From Candidatus Saccharimonadota bacterium (GTDB lineage Bacteria; Patescibacteria; Saccharimonadia; Saccharimonadales; Nanosyncoccaceae): a DNA stretch of 7,001 nucleotides. The stretch spans positions 1-7,001 of the forward strand of contig JAFROU010000070.1 of NCBI GenBank assembly GCA_017429465.1, read 5' to 3'. Within the stretch, counting starts at the first letter, position 1; each line of letters begins with the position of its first letter. The notes under the pieces were generated by a model. It saw only the letters and a program-made list of their open reading frames with translations. It was not told where the DNA came from and did no database searches. The position numbers and the translations under genes are program-made. Shown here piece by piece: positions 1-5,500 of this stretch.

Positions 1-370
1 ACTTTGGATCTTCTACGCCCATGCGTTTCTTAATTTTAGCGATTTCCTTCTCGGAAACTGGGGTTGGCTGAGTACCGTTGCCAATGAAACCGGTGACGCC
101 TGGGGTGTTGCGGATAATGTACCATGTCTCATCAGAGAGTTTCATTTCAACAAGGACATAGCCTTGGAAAATTTTGCGATCGACAACTTTGCGTTTGCCG
201 TTCTTAATTTCGATTTGCTTTTCTTTTGGCACGATAGCGTCAAAGATTTTGTTTTTTAGATCAATGCTGCCAATACGCTGTTTAATACTGTCGGCTACTT
301 TGTCTTCATAGCCACTGTAGGTGCTAATTGCGTACCATGAGCGGGTGTCATCATAGCGGTTTACTGCCAT
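1..370 (-). CDS. nusG: Transcription termination/antitermination factor NusG (partial, C-terminus beyond left edge)
   Basis: NusG binds RNA polymerase through its NGN domain, promotes processive elongation, and couples polymerase to Rho or the ribosome through its KOW domain. The 123 visible residues cover essentially the whole NGN domain: an N-terminal SWYAISTYSGYEDKVADSIK segment, the basic IKNGKRKVVDRKIFQGYVLVEM stretch, and the typical end TPGVTGFIGNGTQPTPVS at about residues 88-105. The usual linker and KOW domain (bacterial NusG is about 180 residues) would lie left of position 1. The ATG at 370-368 is preceded by TAAGGAG, which includes the stop codon of secE. The 9-bp gap and shared stop/Shine-Dalgarno indicate tight coupling to secE, the classical secE-nusG order. 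It should be transcribed from the promoter ahead of secE. Identification is firm; only the missing end cannot be judged. Confidence 0.96.
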   Translation of the reverse strand, partial: MAVNRYDDTRSWYAISTYSGYEDKVADSIKQRIGSIDLKNKIFDAIVPKEKQIEIKNGKRKVVDRKIFQGYVLVEMKLSDETWYIIRNTPGVTGFIGNGTQPTPVSEKEIAKIKKRMGVEDPK

Positions 371-379
371 ATATTCTCC

Positions 380-775
380 TTAGGCTCCGAAGAGCAAATT
401 AAATAGATATGTAAATAATGTGTCTAGTAACATGAGGAAGATAATAAAAATGCCGGTATAGATAAAGACGGCAAGCACCATTTTCCAGGTGGATTTACGG
501 TTTGGCCAACGGACTTGGCGAAGTTCACGCCAGGAATCGCGGATATAATGTGCGATTGCGACAAATGGGCGGAACAAAATGAAAGTTTTTTTGCCGGCGC
601 GAGCAGCTTTTTTAGCTGCCTTTTTTTCGGCTTTAGCTTTCTTTCTGGCGGCTTTTTTGTTAGCCTTAGTAGTTTTTTTGTCTACGACTTTGGCTTTAGC
701 GACAACCTTTGCCTCTTCTGGCTCTTCAACTTTGGTTTTGTGTTCGCCAGCCTTGATTCTGGTGATGTGGGCCAT
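380..775 (-). CDS. secE: Preprotein translocase subunit SecE, single membrane segment, with Lys/Ala-rich N-terminal extension
   Basis: SecE clamps the two halves of SecY in the SecYEG translocon of the inner membrane. The 131-residue product has the SecE signature at about residues 82-100 (W-R-E-L-R-Q-V-R-W-P-N-R), followed by one hydrophobic membrane segment at about 98-122. Minimal one-helix SecE proteins are about 60-70 residues; here roughly 63 extra residues precede the core. Residues 31-63 are almost only Lys, Ala and Arg, resembling histone H1 tails. I chose the ATG at 775 because GGAG lies just upstream (GGAGAATAATG); an in-frame ATG at 823 would start upstream of the predicted transcription start and has no ribosome site. 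The gene is followed at once by nusG. A hairpin with a U-run sits in its short leader. Confidence 0.93.
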   Translation of the reverse strand: MAHITRIKAGEHKTKVEEPEEAKVVAKAKVVDKKTTKANKKAARKKAKAEKKAAKKAARAGKKTFILFRPFVAIAHYIRDSWRELRQVRWPNRKSTWKMVLAVFIYTGIFIIFLMLLDTLFTYLFNLLFGA

Positions 776-789
776 TATTCTCCTTCCAT

Positions 790-812
790 AAAAAAAGTCT
801 GTTACCAGACTT
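790..812 (-). terminator. Hairpin plus U-run in the secE leader (terminator or 5' stabiliser)
   Basis: On the minus strand a perfect 7-bp stem AAGTCTG/CAGACTT closes a GTAA tetraloop and runs straight into a T-tract (796-790). It lies downstream of the secE promoter and just before the secE Shine-Dalgarno, so it would form the first bases of the secE transcript. It could end read-through from the phosphorylase gene, which has no other visible terminator, attenuate secE-nusG, or protect the 5' end of the mRNA. The stem is A/T-rich, so terminator strength is uncertain. Confidence 0.55.
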
Positions 813-821
813 GTCAAGTAC

Positions 822-830
822 ATTATAGCA
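822..830 (-). promoter_or_regulatory. Extended -10 promoter of secE-nusG
   Basis: On the minus strand TGC is directly followed by a perfect TATAAT (827-822), an extended -10 element. A weak -35 candidate, TTGCAT, lies 17 bp upstream at 850-845, overlapping the end of the intergenic region next to the phosphorylase stop codon. Predicted transcription start is near 815, giving a leader of about 40 nt that contains a hairpin. TTGACTT occurs 7 bp upstream of the hexamer, at the same distance as in the ClbS-like promoter. Confidence 0.7.
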
Positions 831-854
831 AGTCAAGTCAATAAATGCAACAAT

Positions 855-2588
855 TTAAAACAAATATTCGAGATAATCTTTAAGCATGCGTGTACCAGAA
901 ATAACCGGTAAATAGGCGGCAAGTTGGTGTTGAATCCAAAATTCAAGGTCAAAGTCATTTTCCCAGGCGCGGGCGGCTTCATCCATGCGAGTATAAAGCG
1001 AATTAATTTCTTCAGTTTGGTTGTCGCCGTTGACATTTAGATAGGAATCGATTGGGGCGTCGGCTACGCCGCCATCGTGAGTACTAACTAGAAGATTAAA
1101 GTTGGCAATATCTTTCATCCAAGAGGTACCGCAGGCTTCTAGGCCGACAATTGGAACATTAATGGCGATATTGCAGCCAAGCGAAAGGGCATGTGCGAGC
1201 TCCTCGTCGTAGTCGGCGATATAGTGCACACGGTCACGCAAAATTGGGTCGTGGTCGATTTCGTCAAGTAATTTGAAGAGCTTTTTAGTCATATTGGTGT
1301 CGCCGGCGTGAACGCGGCCAGACAAAATGTAGTGAGCGCGGTGAGCTTCAAGAATATTGCGCAAGCGGTTGAGGTCAGAAAATGGTAATTCTGGACGTTT
1401 GTAATCTACAAAGCGGCGTTTAAAGTCAAAGATTAATTCGTTTTGATTAAAATTCAAAGTTCTGCCGTATTGATCTGGACGATTAGCTAGTACGCGATTT
1501 AATTCGTCGCGACCTTCGGCTTTAAGTTGACGGATGTTGCCAACGTTAACGGCTTTGAGTTTTTCGACATAATCGTTGGTTGGTAGGCAGAATTTGTCTA
1601 ATATTCCCTCTTTTTTGTAGAATTCAACGGTTGAAGCGAGAGTCCAAGTTGGAAGATCGATACCATTAGTAATGGCTTTGAATTTTACCTTGTCACCGGC
1701 GAGGTCATGATAGTTGGCAACTTTTGCATGAAGTTTACTAACGCCAGAGCGAAGTTCGGCGATTTCGATGGTGACAGTAGAGAGTTTAATGCGACCGTTT
1801 TCGTCAAATTTATCATGTAGCCATTTGGCAACGGCGGCAGATTTAAGATTTGGAAAGACATAGTGTTCAAATTGTTTGCGCGAGAATTCGGCTTCGGCCG
1901 CTTGGACGAGAGTGTGGTTAGTATAAAGAGTGTGCTTTCTAGTGTAGACAACGGCTTCGTAAAAATCCATACCGTTCGAGGCGAGTTCGTCAAGGCGAGC
2001 GAGGGCGGCAAAAAAGGTTGCAACTTCATTAAGCTGCATGATTGCTGGTTTAATGCCGGCGAGTTTCAAGGCTTGATAGCCACCAAAACCTAGTGATACT
2101 TCTTGATAAAGACGATGATCGCTACCAGACATGCCAGAGTAGAGTTCGCCAAAGTTTGGCTCGGTGATACAGAGGATGCGCGTGGATTTAAATTCTTTTT
2201 CAATGACGTCGAGTGAACAAATTTGGTTGTTACACTTAATGTTTACAGTATCCAGAAATTCAAAGCCGAAATCGGCATAGTTAATTTTACGGTGGTCCTC
2301 GACGATTTGGCCATTTTTGATTTGCTGGTGTGCTTCGCTTGGATAAAATGGCGTAATTAAGGTAAACGGTACATTCATCTGTTCGGCAATGCGACGTGTA
2401 TCAGCGGCTAGTACGCCCAAGCCACCACCACCGCGGATGCCGTTCTTCTGATCATAAAGTTCAATAGTCCAGTAGGTGTAAGGACGGTCGGCAGAGAGTT
2501 CTCGTGTAATATGACGGCGATTAATGGCCGCATAGAATTCTTCTACGTCCTCAATATTATCTAAGGGATGGCGAAATAAATGCTTCAT
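855..2588 (-). CDS. glgP: Alpha-glucan (glycogen/maltodextrin) phosphorylase, GT35 family, short divergent form
   Basis: The family cleaves alpha-1,4-glucans with phosphate to release glucose-1-phosphate, using pyridoxal phosphate, in the cytoplasm. At 577 residues this is shorter than the roughly 850-residue bacterial relatives. Recognisable blocks in order: a glycine-rich substrate/phosphate loop GGGGLGVLAAD (53-63), a QLNE block (186-188), YTNHTLVQA (222-230), TNGIDLPTW (307-315), RRFVDYKRPEL (391-401), SGRVHAGD (423-430) and LEACGTSWMK (483-492), whose Lys492 is the candidate cofactor-binding lysine. Several flanking residues normally conserved are changed (NEGH to NEVA, TTHTPV to TNHTLV), so activity or specificity may differ. 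The ATG at 2588 has no Shine-Dalgarno and lies about 8 nt from the predicted transcription start. It forms its own transcription unit between the acyltransferase terminator and the secE promoter. A phosphorylase-related glycosyltransferase of changed function is the alternative. Confidence 0.78.
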   Translation of the reverse strand: MKHLFRHPLDNIEDVEEFYAAINRRHITRELSADRPYTYWTIELYDQKNGIRGGGGLGVLAADTRRIAEQMNVPFTLITPFYPSEAHQQIKNGQIVEDHRKINYADFGFEFLDTVNIKCNNQICSLDVIEKEFKSTRILCITEPNFGELYSGMSGSDHRLYQEVSLGFGGYQALKLAGIKPAIMQLNEVATFFAALARLDELASNGMDFYEAVVYTRKHTLYTNHTLVQAAEAEFSRKQFEHYVFPNLKSAAVAKWLHDKFDENGRIKLSTVTIEIAELRSGVSKLHAKVANYHDLAGDKVKFKAITNGIDLPTWTLASTVEFYKKEGILDKFCLPTNDYVEKLKAVNVGNIRQLKAEGRDELNRVLANRPDQYGRTLNFNQNELIFDFKRRFVDYKRPELPFSDLNRLRNILEAHRAHYILSGRVHAGDTNMTKKLFKLLDEIDHDPILRDRVHYIADYDEELAHALSLGCNIAINVPIVGLEACGTSWMKDIANFNLLVSTHDGGVADAPIDSYLNVNGDNQTEEINSLYTRMDEAARAWENDFDLEFWIQHQLAAYLPVISGTRMLKDYLEYLF

Positions 2589-2602
2589 AAATGCTTGTGT
2601 TT

Positions 2603-2611
2603 ATTATAGCA
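2603..2611 (-). promoter_or_regulatory. Extended -10 promoter of the phosphorylase gene, near-leaderless
   Basis: TGC followed by perfect TATAAT (2608-2603) on the minus strand; no -35 resembling TTGACA is found at 16-18 bp. Start of transcription is predicted near 2596, only about 8 nt before the ATG at 2588, with no room for a ribosome binding site. The promoter lies directly after the terminator of the upstream acyltransferase gene. Confidence 0.65.
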
Positions 2612-2632
2612 CGATTTGTTGCTTCAAATATG

Positions 2633-2659
2633 AAAAATGCCGCCAAAATTGGCGGCATT
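2633..2659 (-). terminator. Intrinsic terminator of the acyltransferase gene
   Basis: A perfect 11-bp inverted repeat (2636-2646 with 2649-2659, core GCCGCC/GGCGGC) begins four bases after the stop codon and is followed on the minus strand by a run of five T (2637-2633). It is the strongest rho-independent terminator in the window and isolates the phosphorylase gene from the acyltransferase gene. Confidence 0.85.
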
Positions 2660-2662
2660 ATT

Positions 2663-3628
2663 TTAGTGAGGATACTTAAGATAGTCAGGAGCGCTATCAG
2701 CAATCAGCCTTAAAAATTGATAGTCGAATTCGCGGGCGCTATTCTTTACTGTGGCAGCGACTTCTTCTATATTGAAAGATTTATTTGCTATAAAAGTGTA
2801 GGTCTGATGTAGGTTAAGATTCTTACCAAAATCCTGGTTTTCGGGGATTACTGTAACTGGTAGGAACAGGCATTTTTTGATCTCGCCCTTTTTAAACATC
2901 CTAGCAAGCGCTAGTGCAATATAGGACATAGATGGAGCTAGTTTTTCTTCCTTGTCATAGGCGGCTTTTGAAGTAAAAATCGTAGCCTGTCTCGTGGCTG
3001 AGGGCGCGACTAATACTATACTGCCGGCGGCGAGTTCTGCTTTACAAACATTTAGGTAATGATTGTTGAGCTTAGCTTTAACTGAAGCTAAGGTTTGGCT
3101 AACGGACCGTCGATGGTAATTAGCCTGATTGATGCGTTCCTCTACGGTGTTAGTAATCATAGGTGTGATGACGATGCCAAGGCTGTTTAATCGCTTCAAC
3201 CGTTGGACAAAGATTTCATACCAGATTAGACTGACCGGAAAAACGATTCGTTGATCGCCGTACCGTTGGATAACGATGGCGATGAAACGAACGATTTCTC
3301 CTAGTGACGGATGGTTAAACCCGAGTACTGTACCGCCTTCTAAATTAGACGGAAAGTTGAGGGTTTTAGACGGGGCTAGTCGATTAATGAGTCTTGTGAG
3401 CCGCTTTTTGGCGGTCTCGATGCGCTTTTCTTCGCTTCCAATGCTGAAAAACAACCACCATATTACAAAACGAAAGGCAATTTTTAAAAACTTGAGTCCT
3501 TGGGTGAGTGAGGATGCACGAAATGCATTCAAAACAGAGTAGTGTCCGGTCTCGAGAAGAGACACAATTTGCTCTCCTGATAAAGAGTCAAATTGTTCGC
3601 CTGGGATCATAACATAATAGTCCGACAT
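2663..3628 (-). CDS. PlsC-like (LPLAT superfamily) membrane-associated acyltransferase, degenerate motifs
   Basis: The 321-residue protein has features of glycerolipid acyltransferases, which move acyl chains onto lysophospholipids at the cytoplasmic membrane face. Residues 46-64 (FLKIAFRFVIWWLFF) form a hydrophobic anchor. FNHPSLGE at 104-111 resembles motif I (NHxxxxD), with Glu in place of Asp. APSATRQ at 208-214 sits where the family usually has a PEGTRS-type motif. The later LPVTVIPEN (256-264) resembles the motif IV region. The key pieces are spaced as in the family but altered, so it may be a divergent acyltransferase or a non-catalytic relative. The ATG at 3628 has a strong AAAGGAGGT 7 nt upstream, the best ribosome site in the window. 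It is a single-gene unit, driven divergently from the tRNA and ended by a strong terminator. Confidence 0.5.
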   Translation of the reverse strand: MSDYYVMIPGEQFDSLSGEQIVSLLETGHYSVLNAFRASSLTQGLKFLKIAFRFVIWWLFFSIGSEEKRIETAKKRLTRLINRLAPSKTLNFPSNLEGGTVLGFNHPSLGEIVRFIAIVIQRYGDQRIVFPVSLIWYEIFVQRLKRLNSLGIVITPMITNTVEERINQANYHRRSVSQTLASVKAKLNNHYLNVCKAELAAGSIVLVAPSATRQATIFTSKAAYDKEEKLAPSMSYIALALARMFKKGEIKKCLFLPVTVIPENQDFGKNLNLHQTYTFIANKSFNIEEVAATVKNSAREFDYQFLRLIADSAPDYLKYPH

Positions 3629-3670
3629 ACTTAGAACCTCCTTTTTAAAGTGCGTGTGAGAATAGCCTTT

Positions 3671-3679
3671 ATTTTACCA
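3671..3679 (-). promoter_or_regulatory. Extended -10 promoter of the acyltransferase gene (left half of a symmetric divergent promoter)
   Basis: Minus strand TGG followed by TAAAAT (3676-3671), with TTTATT 17 bp upstream at 3699-3694 as a poor -35. Predicted start near 3664, giving a leader of about 36 nt that contains the strong Shine-Dalgarno. The -35 position coincides with the -10 of the tRNA promoter on the other strand. Confidence 0.55.
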
Positions 3680-3687
3680 CAAAATTA

Positions 3688-3696
3688 TGATAAAAT
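3688..3696 (+). promoter_or_regulatory. Extended -10 promoter of tRNA-Gln (right half of a symmetric divergent promoter)
   Basis: Plus strand TGA followed by TAAAAT (3691-3696), with TTTATT at 3668-3673 exactly 17 bp upstream. Predicted start near 3703, leaving about 15 nt of 5' leader before the mature tRNA. Its -10 and -35 lie in the two arms of a perfect 10-bp inverted repeat (3667-3676 and 3691-3700). Confidence 0.55.
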
Positions 3697-3717
3697 AAAG
3701 GGACCGCAAGGTAACAA

Positions 3718-3792
3718 TGGGGTGTCGCCAAGTGGTAAGGCACTGGGTTCTGGTCCCAGCATGCGTGGGTTCGAATCCTACCACCCCAGCCA
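3718..3792 (+). tRNA. tRNA-Gln, anticodon CUG, CCA encoded
   Basis: A full cloverleaf can be drawn. The acceptor stem is TGGGGTG (3718-3724) with CACCCCA (3782-3788), discriminator G3789 and encoded CCA (3790-3792). The D stem is GCC/GGC with GGT in the loop. The anticodon stem is CTGGG/CCCAG with 7-nt loop TTCTGGT, placing CTG at 3750-3752. The T stem is GTGGG/CCTAC around TTCGAAT. The U1-A72 first pair is a known glutamine tRNA trait. It reads CAG; C34 should not read CAA, so another Gln tRNA is expected elsewhere. It is transcribed opposite to its neighbours on both sides and ends 2 nt before the stop codon of the convergent TfoX-domain gene. Confidence 0.97.
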
Positions 3793-3794
3793 AA

Positions 3795-4118
3795 TCATAA
3801 TAAAAGTCCCTTAGGGCTCTTATTTTTTTTCAATAATCCTTCTATCGTATTCTTAACTATCTTCACTAGTTCTTCTTTATTATCAATATCTTCTACGAAA
3901 TACATTGGCTTCGCGCCGTCGTATGGGATTTCTTCAGTCATTTTATATTGTTCGTTTTCTGGAACAATTTTTACTAACAAACGATCATCATAAATGCCGC
4001 CAAATAGGACGTTATTGGAATAGAGCAAGAACTCGCCCATCATCGGCCGGCAAGTAATGTTCGGCGCTTCTGATAGTTGTTCTAGGATAAAATCGCGGTA
4101 TTCTTTCGTGCTTGCCAT
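3795..4118 (-). CDS. TfoX/Sxy N-terminal domain protein
   Basis: The 107 residues are essentially one TfoX N-terminal domain. The hallmark stretch is at residues 26-50: MMGEFLLYSNN, then GGIYDDRLLVK. Full-length TfoX/Sxy is a competence regulator with an additional C-terminal domain, which is absent here. Stand-alone N-terminal domains are common in bacteria and have no settled function, so a competence role should not be assumed. The protein ends in a Lys-rich tail whose codons double as the tRNA terminator. The ATG at 4118 follows the stop of the GyrI-like gene by one base (TAATATG), with AAAAAGG upstream inside the previous gene, so it is the last, probably translationally coupled gene of a three-gene operon. 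It ends in TGA, showing that UGA is a stop in this organism. Confidence 0.86.
   Translation of the reverse strand: MASTKEYRDFILEQLSEAPNITCRPMMGEFLLYSNNVLFGGIYDDRLLVKIVPENEQYKMTEEIPYDGAKPMYFVEDIDNKEELVKIVKNTIEGLLKKNKSPKGLLL
3799..3830 (+). terminator. Terminator of tRNA-Gln, lying inside the 3' end of the convergent gene
   Basis: Plus strand hairpin with core CCC-TTA-GGG (3808-3816), extended by G-C and A-T pairs with one bulged T and one A-C mismatch to about 3799-3824, followed by eight T (3823-3830). It is embedded in the last codons of the minus-strand TfoX-domain gene. On the minus strand the same stem is followed by CTTTTATT, so it may also end the ClbS-like operon. Confidence 0.65.
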
Positions 4119-4119
4119 A

Positions 4120-4752
4120 TTATGCCTTTTTAATTGGGTGCCTTATTACGGTTTTGAGTTTATCTACGTCGCATTTTCTGGGATCGCTTAGATAAATCTC
4201 ATGATGGTATCTAGTATCAGTTATATCTAGCTTATAGCCGTTATCTTCGGCGAATTTGTGCATTAACTCAACTGTTGCCGGCTCGTCATCGTAACTTCCG
4301 ATATGCATACATTGAACACATAAACCCTCGTCATAGGTTAAAAATTTCACCCTAGAGAAGTCTTGCTTCTTCTTTTTGGTGGCTTCTTCTATTGCCCAGT
4401 CAAAATCTGCTTTCGTCACAAAGTCTGGTAAACGAATAATGGAAATGAAGTTTAGTTGCTCTTTATGGTCGTAGTCTATGCCGTCTTTACCATCTTGCCA
4501 CCAAAAGCCCTCTAGCGGCGGTACGACATATTCAAAGAACCCATCTATTTTATGATCGCCTTTATAACTCATCTTTATCGTATAGGCGACTCCGTAAAGT
4601 AACCCAAGCGTATTTTGGTAATCGCCATTTTTTTCATTAGGATTTCCTTTGCTTCTAACGGCGATGTAATTCATCTTCGGAACATCAACAATACTCGGTT
4701 TATTCTTCGGTAAATAGTATTCTTTATATTCCTTTTTAAAATCGAAAGCCAT
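4120..4752 (-). CDS. GyrI-like small-molecule-binding protein, candidate cyclopropane hydrolase
   Basis: The 210-residue protein matches the stand-alone GyrI-like family (COG4832 type). It has an early VPKMNYIAVRSKGNPN segment (24-39), an aromatic GFFEYVVPPLEGFWW pocket region (71-85) and the family ending YHHEIYLSDPRKCDVDKLKTVIRHP (182-206). The fold is a two-repeat SHS2 barrel that binds small molecules. Some members of this family are established hydrolases of cyclopropane-containing DNA alkylators. Glu185 in the HHEIYLSD block and Trp84/Trp85 are plausible pocket residues, though I assign them only by inspection. It has no DNA-binding domain, so it is not a MerR/AraC-type regulator. It begins one base after the ClbS-like stop codon, with the same TAATATG junction used at its own 3' end. 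Confidence 0.86.
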   Translation of the reverse strand: MAFDFKKEYKEYYLPKNKPSIVDVPKMNYIAVRSKGNPNEKNGDYQNTLGLLYGVAYTIKMSYKGDHKIDGFFEYVVPPLEGFWWQDGKDGIDYDHKEQLNFISIIRLPDFVTKADFDWAIEEATKKKKQDFSRVKFLTYDEGLCVQCMHIGSYDDEPATVELMHKFAEDNGYKLDITDTRYHHEIYLSDPRKCDVDKLKTVIRHPIKKA

Positions 4753-4753
4753 A

Positions 4754-5293
4754 TTATGCGCAATTCTTTCTATGAGCTTTGAGTTTCTTCATTGCCCAGT
4801 CATAGTGGGAAGATAGGCAACTTACGAAATATGAGCCAAGTACTGAGCCGCCAACCCAAGGATACATGCCTTTGGTAAATAGTTGTTCTTCGCTCAGGCT
4901 TTCGGCTAGTTTCATCACGTCTTTATGCGACTTCTCGAACATTTTTCTTGCATCTTCTAGTGAAGTTTTTTGGTGTTTCTTCCAATATTCGACATTCATA
5001 TCGCCGTAAGTCTTCCAAGTGTATGGTTCTGGCAAAAATGGTGCATTACCACCTTTATTTAAGTTTGTATCGACGAATTCTAGCAACATTCGGTGCCATT
5101 CGTATAGATGTACCCAAATATCGCGTAGATTCTTGTCGCGTCCCCAGTGGCGTTCTTTCTTTGATGGATCGCCGGAGAAATCAAACTCAGTGTTCATCTC
5201 TTTCTCGCTCATTCCATCAGCCATTTCAATCAGCTTAGCGTAGTACTCTTCGCCAGCCTTTAATAAATCTTGTTTGTTGCGTGGTCTTGACAT
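4754..5293 (-). CDS. ClbS/DfsB family four-helix-bundle protein (DUF1706)
   Basis: ClbS, the family's best-known member, protects colibactin producers by hydrolysing the electrophilic cyclopropane of colibactin. This 179-residue protein is full length and strongly matches the family. It opens with MSRPRNKQDLLKAGEEYYAKL. The central block HWGRDKNLRDIWVHLYEWHRML is at 49-70 and PFLPEPYTWKTYGDMN at 85-100. The ending SYFVSCLSSHYDWAMKKLKAH spans 154-174. It is the first gene of the ClbS-like/GyrI-like/TfoX operon. The ATG at 5293 is preceded by AGAGGA at good distance and by an extended -10 promoter. The substrate here is unknown; homologues occur widely in bacteria that make no colibactin, so general protection against electrophiles is as likely as protection from one toxin. 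Confidence 0.92.
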   Translation of the reverse strand: MSRPRNKQDLLKAGEEYYAKLIEMADGMSEKEMNTEFDFSGDPSKKERHWGRDKNLRDIWVHLYEWHRMLLEFVDTNLNKGGNAPFLPEPYTWKTYGDMNVEYWKKHQKTSLEDARKMFEKSHKDVMKLAESLSEEQLFTKGMYPWVGGSVLGSYFVSCLSSHYDWAMKKLKAHRKNCA

Positions 5294-5318
5294 AAAAAGT
5301 CCTCTGTTTACTACTTTA

Positions 5319-5327
5319 ATTATATCA
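5319..5327 (-). promoter_or_regulatory. Extended -10 promoter of the ClbS-like operon
   Basis: Minus strand TGA followed by perfect TATAAT (5324-5319), no credible -35. Start predicted near A5312, giving an 18-19 nt leader with AGTAAACA and AGAGGA before the ATG. The element and leader closely match those of the zinc-ribbon operon. TTGACTT at 5338-5332 is spaced 7 bp from the hexamer, as at the secE promoter. Confidence 0.7.
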
Positions 5328-5338
5328 TTTTAAGTCAA

Positions 5339-5500
5339 TTATTCTTCAGGGTTGAACCCACGTAGCCGTCGTCGGATATCTTCTTTATAGATTGTTAGTG
5401 CCTGCTTAATTTTGCCCAGCCATTTTGAATTGAGCTGCCTATTTTGGCGGTTTTTGTTTCGGATTATTTTTTGCGGAGTAATTTGATTTGCTGTTTGGCC
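5339..5500 (-). pseudogene. Possible gene remnant: 53-codon open frame without a start codon
   Basis: The minus-strand frame running from just after a TGA at 5503-5501 to a TAA at 5339 is open and ends with the basic, protein-like stretch WLGKIKQALTIYKEDIRRRL followed by RGFNPEE. It has no ATG, GTG or TTG; its first third overlaps the 3' end of the AlkD-family gene. It may be the decayed 3' end of a gene, or a chance open frame: 50-odd codons without a stop are not rare. I do not recognise the sequence. Otherwise the 170-bp gap between the AlkD-family and ClbS-like genes holds only the ClbS-like promoter. Confidence 0.2.

Noticed and set aside
776..823. Upstream in-frame ATG at 823 as the secE start
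   Set aside because: It lies upstream of the predicted transcription start and would translate through the leader hairpin; the ATG at 775 has a clear GGAG site.
515..844. Plus-strand open frames opposite secE (also 579-791)
   Set aside because: They are antisense shadows of the Lys/Ala-rich secE coding sequence, rich in Phe/Leu/Ser by complementarity, with no ribosome site or promoter.
1685..2093. Alternative-frame open frames within the phosphorylase gene on both strands (for example 1863-2093 plus)
   Set aside because: Low-complexity or unremarkable translations inside a well-recognised coding gene.
3701..3712. ACC-GCAA-GGT mini-hairpin in the tRNA leader
   Set aside because: Only three base pairs; more likely chance within a leader that RNase P removes.
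4948..5243. Plus-strand open frames opposite the ClbS-like gene, and 5933-6316 plus opposite AlkD/zinc-ribbon
   Set aside because: Antisense shadows of strongly family-matching genes, without start signals.
5348..5360. GGGTT-C-AACCC palindrome, considered as a tRNA T-arm remnant or terminator
   Set aside because: No T-loop sequence, no neighbouring stems and no U-run.
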